DNA of 6,294 nucleotides from Dehalococcoidales bacterium (GTDB lineage Bacteria; Chloroflexota; Dehalococcoidia; Dehalococcoidales; RBG-16-60-22). The notes under the pieces were generated by a model, which was not told where the DNA came from, did no database searches, and saw nothing but the letters and a program-made list of their open reading frames with translations. Location of the stretch: the NCBI GenBank assembly GCA_016926115.1, contig JAFGPF010000024.1, forward strand, positions 1 through 6,294, written 5' to 3'. Each line of letters opens with the position of its first letter. The first letter of the stretch is position 1. Of this stretch, positions 1-4,999 are shown one piece after another. A program made the translations under genes and the position numbers.

Positions 1-275
1 ACGACGGATATATATACGCTTTCTCTGGGATTGTTGATGTCTACTTTCAAGCCGCGCATGGCGCAGAAAGAAACGATTGCCGCCCACGGTGCCAGTACCG
101 CCAGTCTTCCCCAGCCGAACGGCCAGAGGACCAGCAGGCTTATCAGTATCAGGGGCGAAAGGATGATTAATACCACCAGCGCCAGCGGTATCAACAGGAA
201 CAGCGGCAGCCATAGTCCGAAGTCGTTGCGTTCGTTCTTGACTTTCACGCGCATCAATAAGGGCGGTCTGTTCAT
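1..275 (-). CDS. Small membrane protein coupled to DUF2089 regulator (3' end off window)
   Basis: I do not recognise this family by name. Ninety-one residues are visible and the frame is still open at the left edge. A basic N-terminus (about residues 9-16, rich in Lys and Arg) is followed by a long hydrophobic stretch of Leu, Ile and Val at about 21-51. A WPFGWGR turn and a second hydrophobic segment at about 58-72 come next, then a polar tail reading GLKVDINNP. This suggests two membrane segments with a short soluble tail. The ATG overlaps the stop of the DUF2089 gene (ATGA), and AAGGAGG sits 8 nt upstream inside that gene, so translation is probably coupled and the start is firm. The partnership suggests the membrane protein works with, or is controlled by, the DUF2089 protein; that is inference. 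The polar tail may be close to the true C-terminus. Confidence 0.8.
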   Translation of the reverse strand, partial: MNRPPLLMRVKVKNERNDFGLWLPLFLLIPLALVVLIILSPLILISLLVLWPFGWGRLAVLAPWAAIVSFCAMRGLKVDINNPRESVYISV

Positions 276-634
276 TTGGAGAGCCTCCTTATCGCCTCAT
301 CCACATCGATATCGCCGGACTCCAGCTCGGACATGACTTCTTCCTGGCTGGAAATGGAGACAATCTCGACGAACTCAAGCTGCTTGGCGATGCGGTTGAT
401 GCGATTTTTCACGGTGGGGTAGCTGATGCCGAACATCTCTTCCATGTCCTTGATGGAACCGTGGCAGCGTACGAAAGCCATTACGAAGACCTGGTCCTCG
501 GCGGAGAGACTTGCCAGGGGAGGCAGGGCAAAGCTTCCCTCGATAGCAATGTCACTGTCGACCAGCCGTACACGCTCTATCGTTATCGGTTTACCCTGCG
601 TCATTTTCGTTAGTTCATGCCACTCTTTCGACAT
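272..634 (-). CDS. DUF2089 family helix-turn-helix regulator
   Basis: This 120-residue protein matches the DUF2089 pattern: a short N-terminal beta-like region (about 15-36), then SAEDQVFVMAFVRCHGSIKDM and a helix-turn-helix resembling sigma region 4 at about residues 44-86, with recognition helix near SYPTVKNRINRI. It ends in an acidic SGDIDVDEAIRRL motif (about 106-118), similar to the short C-terminal motif of SHOCT-like proteins. The N-terminal zinc ribbon seen in some DUF2089 members is absent; the only cysteine is Cys57. The role is inferred to be DNA-binding transcriptional control, and the regulated genes in this family are not known to me. The start has an AAAGGTG ribosome site 7 nt upstream. 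A consensus promoter and a strong inverted repeat precede it, which suggests autoregulation. It is the first gene of a two-gene unit with the overlapping membrane protein. Confidence 0.9.
   Translation of the reverse strand: MSKEWHELTKMTQGKPITIERVRLVDSDIAIEGSFALPPLASLSAEDQVFVMAFVRCHGSIKDMEEMFGISYPTVKNRINRIAKQLEFVEIVSISSQEEVMSELESGDIDVDEAIRRLSK
284..290 (-). promoter_or_regulatory. Shine-Dalgarno site inside the DUF2089 gene
   Basis: AAGGAGG on the minus strand lies within the last codons of the DUF2089 gene, 8 nt before the ATG of the membrane protein gene. It fixes that start over an in-frame Met seven codons later and supports translational coupling through the ATGA overlap. Confidence 0.8.
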
Positions 635-671
635 TGCGGTTCACCTTTCTTGTATTTTTTTCACCAGACGC

Positions 672-707
672 ATTAAGAAATTTAACTTTCCGCTTAATTT
701 TCTTAAT
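672..707. repeat. 14-bp inverted repeat at DUF2089 transcription start (candidate operator)
   Basis: The left arm 672-685 (ATTAAGAAATTTAA) and right arm 694-707 (TTAATTTTCTTAAT) are complementary at 13 of 14 positions, with an 8-nt spacer CTTTCCGC. The dyad centre is about 14 bp downstream of the predicted DUF2089 start and immediately abuts the -10, so a bound protein would block RNA polymerase. Alternatively it forms an A/U-rich RNA hairpin in the leader. The CTTAAT unit occurs three times (rc of 672-677, 693-698, 702-707), and ATTAAG again at 786-791. Confidence 0.6.
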
Positions 708-709
708 AT

Positions 710-738
710 ATTATAAAGTCCTATATTAACTTTGTCAA
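710..738 (-). promoter_or_regulatory. Consensus sigma70-type promoter for the DUF2089 operon
   Basis: On the minus strand, TTGACA (738-733) and TATAAT (715-710) are both exact consensus hexamers separated by 17 bp, the optimal spacing. The predicted transcription start is near 703, giving a leader of about 69 nt. A/T-rich tracts upstream of the -35 (743-763) could act as an UP element. A promoter this strong would need damping, which fits the inverted repeat just downstream. Confidence 0.8.
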
Positions 739-751
739 TACCTTTTTCAAG

Positions 752-767
752 TATTTTTATAAAAATA
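752..767. repeat. Perfect 16-bp A/T palindrome in the divergent intergenic region
   Basis: TATTTTTATAAAAATA is exactly self-complementary. It lies 14 bp upstream of the DUF2089 -35 hexamer, where an UP element or regulator site could sit. The surrounding DNA is very AT-rich, so a chance palindrome is more likely than usual and the functional call is weak. Confidence 0.35.
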
Positions 768-858
768 ACTAAAAATATTGATTTTATTAAGTTTTCACTT
801 TAAAAATCGTCCGGAGAGTCATTTGAAAAATGATAATTGTTGAGGCAATCCGGTAAAA

Positions 859-887
859 TTGGTGCGGGACCGTCGCTATGATATACT
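859..887 (+). promoter_or_regulatory. Candidate extended -10 promoter for the URO-D/TIGR04076 unit
   Basis: TATACT (882-887) matches the -10 consensus at five of six positions and is preceded by TGA, giving the extended -10 motif TGnTATACT. A weak -35, TTGGTG (859-864), sits 17 bp upstream. An extended -10 can compensate for a poor -35. The predicted start is near 894, leaving a leader of about 32 nt before the ATG at 926. Confidence 0.5.
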
Positions 888-908
888 GAAAATTGCCAGC
901 AGCTTTCC

Positions 909-915
909 AAAGGAG
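909..915 (+). promoter_or_regulatory. Ribosome binding site deciding the URO-D start
   Basis: AAAGGAG lies 10 nt before ATG 926. It falls inside any reading frame begun at TTG 893, which argues that the true start is the downstream ATG. Confidence 0.75.
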
Positions 916-925
916 ATTACTTTAT

Positions 926-2263
926 ATGGAAAAACAATGGTCGGAAATGACCAGGGAAGAAAAACGCGATAAACGGCAGAAAGACTACCTTGCCGGGACC
1001 GGCATCAAGTTCCGCGACTCCAAAGCGGAGAAACTCTACAAAGAGCGGGTGACCCGCATGACGAAGGTCTCCCGCTGCGAGGCGCCCGACCGCGTGCCCG
1101 TGTCCCTGCCCACCGGCCATTATCCGGCATATTACGCCGGTTACAATTTCAAGACCGTGATGTATGACTCCGAAGCCCTGAAAAAAGCCTACCGGAAGTT
1201 CATGGAAGACTTCTACGAGGACATGGACATGTTCATGGGTCCGGGGTTTATTTTTTCCGGCAGAGTGATGGATATCTGTGACTATAAGAATTATAGCTGG
1301 CCGGGGCATGGACTTGGCGATGACGTCAATACTTTCCAGTTCGTCGAGGCCGACTACATGAAAGAAGACGAATGGGATGCTTTCATGAAAGACCCCTCCG
1401 ACTTCGGGTTCAGGGTGCTGACGCCCCGCACCATGGGCGCGGCGGAAGGACTGAAATATTTCACGCCCCTCAGCAGCCTGATGGGCACGCCGATGGTCAT
1501 CGCGATGCCGTTCACCCGACCGGAGGTAAGAAACACCTTTAAAAAACTGATAGAAGCCGGGGAAGCCATGGAGAACTGGCAGAAAGAAATTATGACGGTC
1601 TCCATGGAGGCGGTAGCGGCCGGTTTCCCCGCGGGACGCGGCGGCCTGGGCATCGCACCCTTCGACGTCATCGGCGACTTCCTGAGGGGTACGCAGGGTG
1701 CTGCCGTGGACATGTTCCGCCGTCCGGAGCAACTCCTCGAATGCATCGACATGATTTACGACCTTATAGTGCCCGGAATGATAGAACGGATAAACGCTTC
1801 CGGAGGCCACTCCGTCGCCTTTCCCCTCCATAGGGGCGACGATACCTTTATGTCCCGCAAGCAGTTCGAGAAGTTCTACTGGCCCACCCTTAAGAAATAT
1901 ATCGACGCGTTAATCGATGAGGGAATCCAGGTATCCCTCTTCGCCGAGGGTGCCTATAACGAACGACTGGAATACATCGGCGACTTTCCCAAGGGCTGGG
2001 TATCCTGGATGTTCGATAAGACGGACATGGCTAAAGCCAAGAAGATGATTGGCGACCGGTGCTCCATTTCCGGAAATGTGCCCGCCTCTCTGGTAGTTAC
2101 CGGCACGCCTGAAGAAATTAAGGAATGCTGCCGCCGGCTGATCGAGACCTGTGCCCCCGGCGGTGGTTATACTCTTGCCGGCGGCGCTACAGCGACGGAA
2201 GTGAAGAACCCGGACAACTTCCGCGTCTTCATGGAAGCCGCCGTCGAATACGGCACGTACTAA
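926..2263 (+). CDS. URO-D family protein (corrinoid methyltransferase-like, atypical active site)
   Basis: This 445-residue protein has the fold signature of the uroporphyrinogen decarboxylase superfamily, which includes HemE and the MtaA/CmuA-type methyltransferases. Visible landmarks are APDRVPVSLPTGH (53-65), FDVIGDFLRG (246-255), the FYWPTLKKYIDALIDEGI segment (317-334), SLFAEG (337-342), SGNVPASLVVTGTPEEI (382-398) and GGGYTLAGGATA (412-423). It is not HemE, because the N-terminal RQAGRY motif with its substrate-binding arginines is absent. In MtaA-like enzymes zinc is held by His-x-Cys and a later Cys; here those positions read Phe339-Ala-Glu341 and Gly420, so the classic site is missing. 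A charged N-terminal extension of about 48 residues precedes the barrel. The start is set by AAAGGAG at 909-915. It is probably co-transcribed with the TIGR04076 gene 16 bp downstream. A methyl- or carboxyl-transfer role on a corrinoid or tetrapyrrole is family inference only; the substrate is unknown. Confidence 0.88.
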   Translation: MEKQWSEMTREEKRDKRQKDYLAGTGIKFRDSKAEKLYKERVTRMTKVSRCEAPDRVPVSLPTGHYPAYYAGYNFKTVMYDSEALKKAYRKFMEDFYEDMDMFMGPGFIFSGRVMDICDYKNYSWPGHGLGDDVNTFQFVEADYMKEDEWDAFMKDPSDFGFRVLTPRTMGAAEGLKYFTPLSSLMGTPMVIAMPFTRPEVRNTFKKLIEAGEAMENWQKEIMTVSMEAVAAGFPAGRGGLGIAPFDVIGDFLRGTQGAAVDMFRRPEQLLECIDMIYDLIVPGMIERINASGGHSVAFPLHRGDDTFMSRKQFEKFYWPTLKKYIDALIDEGIQVSLFAEGAYNERLEYIGDFPKGWVSWMFDKTDMAKAKKMIGDRCSISGNVPASLVVTGTPEEIKECCRRLIETCAPGGGYTLAGGATATEVKNPDNFRVFMEAAVEYGTY

Positions 2264-2279
2264 ACAAAGGTGTTCGGAT

Positions 2280-2927
2280 ATGTTTAAGGTAAGATGCAAA
2301 CTCGTGGAATTCGTGGCCGACGCGGAGAAATATCCCTGCCACTTTCATTATAAAATCGGCGACGAGTTTTATTACGACGGCGTGAACTTCACCGGCAGGG
2401 TTTGCCCGGGACTGCTCGCCTCCATGATGCCCGTCGTTCACGGCGTTTTCCTGCTCGGCAATAAATACTCGGAGAACATTATGTATCTGTACCGCGGTCA
2501 TGACGCCATCGACCCCTCCATGGCTAAATACGACGGCGCGGGGTTCCGTCCCCTGCCCCCTGAAGGCGATATCCCGAAAAGCCGGAGCGGTCGGGCAAAG
2601 GGGGGACACTTCGTCTGCGGGGATACCCGCACGCTCGCCCACTTCATCTGCGAGGCGGTGGACTTGAGCGACAGCGATTACGCCCAGCCGTTTTACCGGA
2701 GAGAGATTGCCATACTGGAGAAAGTGGAAAAAGAGCCCGGTATTAAAGTCGACGAGATACTGGACAGGTTTACCGACTTTGAAAGGGATAAGATTTCACC
2801 GCCCCTGACTCCGGTATTGCTGGAAATCCTCTTGGAAGCCCTGACCGACATGGGCTATATAGATATCCTCGAAGGCAGGGCGCACGCCACCGGAAAAGAA
2901 CCACCGAGTAGACCTAAAATCGGTTAA
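2280..2927 (+). CDS. TIGR04076 family protein with C-terminal extension
   Basis: Residues 1-93 match the TIGR04076 pattern as I know it: MFKVRCKLVEF, KYPCHFHYKIGDEFYYDG (17-34), GRVCPGLLASMMPVV (39-53) and DPSMAKYDGAGFRPLPP (78-94). Conserved-looking Cys6, Cys20 and Cys42 with His22 and His54 could bind metal or take part in thiol chemistry, but the molecular function is unknown. Family members are usually short, about this domain alone. Here a further 120 residues follow: a linker with Cys113 and Cys124, then a helical region (about 138-200) ending in LLEALTDMGYIDILEGRAHAT, which resembles a winged-helix module. The start has AAAGGTG (2266-2272) 7 nt upstream, and the gene begins 16 bp after the URO-D stop, so the two form an operon. 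It could act as an accessory or sensor for the URO-D protein; this is inference. Confidence 0.85.
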   Translation: MFKVRCKLVEFVADAEKYPCHFHYKIGDEFYYDGVNFTGRVCPGLLASMMPVVHGVFLLGNKYSENIMYLYRGHDAIDPSMAKYDGAGFRPLPPEGDIPKSRSGRAKGGHFVCGDTRTLAHFICEAVDLSDSDYAQPFYRREIAILEKVEKEPGIKVDEILDRFTDFERDKISPPLTPVLLEILLEALTDMGYIDILEGRAHATGKEPPSRPKIG

Positions 2928-2932
2928 TTGAG

Positions 2933-2950
2933 AATACGCCCGGGTATTTT
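2933..2950. terminator. Weak candidate hairpin between convergent genes
   Basis: AATAC (2933-2937) can pair with GTATT (2944-2948) around a 6-nt loop GCCCGG, followed by TTTT ending at 2950. It lies in the 26-bp gap between the TIGR04076 gene and the convergent kinase gene. The stem is only 5 bp, so this is at best a weak terminator for the plus-strand unit. Confidence 0.25.
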
Positions 2951-2953
2951 CGC

Positions 2954-4036
2954 CTATGCGGGAACATCAACCATTAAAGTCGTTCCCTTGTCCGGCGCCG
3001 TATCGATTTCTATACTGCCACCCAGCAGCCACACCCGTTCCTGCATCCCCATGAGTCCCAGCTGCCCGATGCGGGGGAGGTCGTCCATGCTGCCCTGCAA
3101 TTCAAACCCCACGCCATTATCGCTTACGGTCAGCTTTATCCGGTGGTCGATAAACTCCGCCGTTACCCTGACTTCCGTTGCCTGGGCGTGCTTGCTTACA
3201 TTGCTGAGCGCCTCCTGGACGATGCGGAACAGCGATAGTTCAATCTCGCCCGTAAAGCGCCTCTCCTCGCCGATTACCTCGAACTGCGCCAGGGTACCAT
3301 CGCTTTTCTCGATGTTGTTCGTCAGCGACCGCAGCGCCGGTATCAGACCGAGGTCGTCCAGCAGCGACGGGCGTAAATTCTGGATAAACCCGCTTAAAGA
3401 CTGCATACCCTGGTTAAGAACGGACTGGATATCCTGCAGCGCCGAGGTATCTTCCTGTCCGAAGGTATGCGCTTTCCTGAGCAGGTTGTCCAGTTTGCGT
3501 GAAAGCGAACCCAGGATCTGCGCCATGTCGTCATGGAGTTCACGCGCGATGTACTTGCGTTCTTCCTCCTGCGCCCGGGTAATCTGCTGGAAATAGAAAC
3601 GCAGGTTGTTTTCCAGCCTTTTCCTCTCGCTGATATCCTCCACGGTCTCAATCGCGCCGATTATCTCCCCCTGGTCGTCCTTAATCGGGCTGGCCGTAAA
3701 GTGGAGCCACTTACCCTCGCTGGAGAGGTCCGGGAAAAAATCTTCTGCTTCGTACGCACCATCGATAAGGGCGGACTTCTTGCACTTGTCCCGGTAATGT
3801 ACCTCGATTTCTTCGTCGGACGCGCCGCTCACTATCAGGTCCGCCATGCACGGCCTTTTTTCCTTATAGAACGCCCGCCAGTGGTTTGTCTCCCCGATAA
3901 CATCCGTCCTCTTCGTCGAGCAGAGTGCCTCGATGGCGCTGTTCCAGTGGGTAACCACGTGCTCCCGGTTGATAACGAAAGAAGGAATAGCCGAACCGTC
4001 TATGATTTTTGAAAGAGTTTTTGAACTCAGTGGCAT
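2954..4036 (-). CDS. Cytoplasmic PAS-domain sensor histidine kinase (NarX/DegS-type, HisKA_3)
   Basis: This is a 360-residue two-component sensor kinase. Residues about 6-135 form a PAS domain (SKIIDGSAIPSFVINREHVV start, AIETVEDISERKR end), containing Cys39, Cys63 and Cys85. A coiled-coil linker follows. The HisKA_3 dimerisation and phosphoacceptor segment ERKYIARELHDDMAQ has phosphoacceptor His168. The HATPase domain shows the N-box EALSNVSKHA (Asn279), DNGVGF (306-311) and GLMGMQERVWLLGG (327-340). No signal peptide or membrane helix is visible, so it should sense an internal signal, such as a ligand or redox state bound by the PAS domain. The PAS insert RPCMADLIV with DKCKKSALIDGAYEAEDFFP is a recognisable subtype in anaerobes, ligand unknown to me. 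An in-frame TAA 27 nt upstream limits the start to this ATG; its ribosome site (GGTAAGTG) is weak. It follows the response regulator gene after 39 bp on the same strand and should phosphorylate that protein. Confidence 0.93.
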   Translation of the reverse strand: MPLSSKTLSKIIDGSAIPSFVINREHVVTHWNSAIEALCSTKRTDVIGETNHWRAFYKEKRPCMADLIVSGASDEEIEVHYRDKCKKSALIDGAYEAEDFFPDLSSEGKWLHFTASPIKDDQGEIIGAIETVEDISERKRLENNLRFYFQQITRAQEEERKYIARELHDDMAQILGSLSRKLDNLLRKAHTFGQEDTSALQDIQSVLNQGMQSLSGFIQNLRPSLLDDLGLIPALRSLTNNIEKSDGTLAQFEVIGEERRFTGEIELSLFRIVQEALSNVSKHAQATEVRVTAEFIDHRIKLTVSDNGVGFELQGSMDDLPRIGQLGLMGMQERVWLLGGSIEIDTAPDKGTTLMVDVPA

Positions 4037-4075
4037 ATCAACACTTACCAGAAAATATATTTACCAAAAGCCGGG

Positions 4076-4741
4076 TTACACCAGTTCTTCCAGGGTAAAC
4101 CAGCCCTTTTTCAGGCCGTAGAGGACCGCCTCGGTGCGCGAGCCGACCCCCAGCTTGTTGAAGATATCCCTTAAATGACCTTCTATGGTGCGGTAGCTCA
4201 GGTGCAGACGGTCGGCGATATCCTTGTTGGTCAGCCCCTTCGCCGCCAGCCTGATGATATCCAGCTCCCTCTCGCTGAGGTGCTCGGAGTCGTTCTCCAT
4301 CGCCGGCACCTTGTCCGAGAGTTTGAAGTAGTTCATCACCTTCCTGGCAATGGTTGGCGCAAGGACGGGCTCGCCGTTATGGATGGCTTTGACGGCGCGC
4401 ACCAGTTCGTTGCCGCTGACACTTTTTAGCAGATATCCGGCAGCCCCGGCTTTGAGCAGCGCAAAAACATACTCATCGTCATCGTAAGCGCTGAGTATCA
4501 GCACTCCGGTACGGGGATTGGTCACCTTGATTTGCCGGGTAGCCTCAATGCCGTTAAGCTTGGGCATGGCGATGTCCATGATAACCACGTCCGGTTTAAG
4601 CTCGTTTACCAGTTCCACCACTTCTTCGCCGTTGGCGCCCTCGCCGACTATCGTAAAACCCTTTTCGTCCTCCAGCAGGCGGCGAATGCCCTGGCGCGTT
4701 ATCAGATGGTCTTCTCCCAGGATTATGCTTATCTCGCCCAT
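4076..4741 (-). CDS. NarL/LuxR-type two-component response regulator
   Basis: This 221-residue DNA-binding response regulator has a receiver domain at residues 4-120 with the acidic pair Glu10-Asp11, phosphoacceptor Asp56 in DVVIMDIAMP, Ser84 and Lys106 in YLLKS. A linker (about 121-153) leads to a LuxR/GerE helix-turn-helix at about 154-215: HLSERELDIIRLAAKGLTNK with recognition region LSYRTIEGHLRDIFNKLGV. Phosphorylation by the adjacent PAS kinase would be expected to expose or dimerise the DNA-binding domain. I choose ATG 4741 because GGGGG (4753-4749) lies 7 nt upstream; an in-frame TTG at 4747 would leave only 1-2 nt of spacing. It is divergent from the NuoE/NuoF genes with paired dyad elements between them, so control of that operon is a reasonable inference. 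The order, regulator before kinase, is the reverse of many such pairs. Confidence 0.94.
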   Translation of the reverse strand: MGEISIILGEDHLITRQGIRRLLEDEKGFTIVGEGANGEEVVELVNELKPDVVIMDIAMPKLNGIEATRQIKVTNPRTGVLILSAYDDDEYVFALLKAGAAGYLLKSVSGNELVRAVKAIHNGEPVLAPTIARKVMNYFKLSDKVPAMENDSEHLSERELDIIRLAAKGLTNKDIADRLHLSYRTIEGHLRDIFNKLGVGSRTEAVLYGLKKGWFTLEELV

Positions 4742-4748
4742 ATACAAA

Positions 4749-4753
4749 CCCCC
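4749..4753 (-). promoter_or_regulatory. Ribosome site deciding the response regulator start
   Basis: GGGGG on the minus strand, a one-base variant of GGAGG, lies 7 nt before ATG 4741. A similar GGGGG (5506-5510) precedes the NuoF-like gene, so this variant may be normal here. Confidence 0.5.
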
Positions 4754-4759
4754 ATCTAC

Positions 4760-4788
4760 ATAATATCAGACAAAATACCCTTACTCAA
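4760..4788 (-). promoter_or_regulatory. Candidate promoter for the response regulator/kinase operon
   Basis: On the minus strand TTGAGT (4788-4783, four of six to consensus) and TATTAT (4765-4760, five of six) are spaced by exactly 17 bp. The predicted start near 4753 would leave a leader of only about 12 nt, with the GGGGG ribosome site at its very 5' end. That short leader is a reason for some doubt. Confidence 0.5.
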
Positions 4789-4842
4789 GTACGGGTTTAC
4801 CTGTTATATATACGCGTATCAATGCAATCTAACGGCTGGCAT

Positions 4843-4868
4843 TTACACCTGTCCGAACAGGTGTTTCC
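4843..4868. promoter_or_regulatory. Dyad element 1 (26-bp repeat unit, candidate operator)
   Basis: The core ACACCTGT-CCGA-ACAGGTGT (4845-4864) is a perfect 8-bp inverted repeat with a 4-bp spacer. The surrounding 26 bp closely match the unit at 4886-4911. No U-tract follows, so it is not a typical terminator. Its position between two divergent promoters suggests binding of a dimeric regulator, perhaps the adjacent NarL-type protein. Confidence 0.6.
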
Positions 4869-4885
4869 ACCCGTCATACTGCGGA

Positions 4886-4911
4886 TAACACCCCCCGAAT
4901 CAGGTGTTTCC
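4886..4911. promoter_or_regulatory. Dyad element 2 (26-bp repeat unit, degenerate left arm)
   Basis: This unit has the same length and right half (CAGGTGTTTCC, 4901-4911, identical to 4858-4868) as element 1. It keeps ACACC on the left, but the inner left arm has changed to CCCC, so the outer inverted repeat AACACC/GGTGTT remains while the inner pairing is lost. It starts 43 bp after element 1, about four helical turns, placing both on the same DNA face. It lies about 8 bp upstream of the candidate -35 for the NuoEF operon, a typical activator position. Confidence 0.55.
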
Positions 4912-4918
4912 TGCAGCA

Positions 4919-4947
4919 TTTACAGGCGCAATAACGGGCGATACAAA
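4919..4947 (+). promoter_or_regulatory. Candidate promoter for the NuoE/NuoF operon
   Basis: TTTACA (4919-4924, five of six to the -35 consensus) and TACAAA (4942-4947, four of six to the -10) are spaced by exactly 17 bp. The predicted start is near 4954, giving a leader of about 46 nt before GTG 5000. The mediocre -10 would suit a promoter that needs an activator bound at the dyad elements upstream. Confidence 0.45.
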
Positions 4948-4999
4948 CCCCCCTCCGGTATTACCCTTAAAGTAGGAAGGTCAAACAGGAGGTAGCAAA

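Noticed and set aside
31..336. 101-codon plus-strand open frame at the left edge
   Set aside because: Opposes the membrane protein and the end of DUF2089, which have a ribosome site and ATGA overlap; this frame has neither start signal nor domain.
893..925. TTG start extending the URO-D protein by 11 residues
   Set aside because: The TTG is about at the predicted transcription start and the extension reads through the AAAGGAG ribosome site serving ATG 926.
917..1831. 304-codon open frame on the minus strand opposite the URO-D gene
   Set aside because: It lies wholly antisense to a clear family member, has a His/Gly/Val-rich composition typical of an antisense frame of GC-rich codons, and no recognisable domain.
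926..2263. Calling the URO-D gene hemE
   Set aside because: The RQAGRY substrate-binding motif is absent, the N-terminal extension and length differ, and no haem genes are nearby.
2928..3596. 222-codon plus-strand open frame opposite the kinase C-terminus
   Set aside because: Begins right after the TIGR04076 stop but is Ser/Arg/Cys-rich with no domain, and covers the HATPase region of a well-supported kinase on the other strand.
4845..4864. Inverted repeat ACACCTGT/ACAGGTGT as an intrinsic terminator
   Set aside because: No U-tract follows on either strand, it lies between divergent genes with nothing to terminate, and a second related copy 43 bp away points to a binding site.
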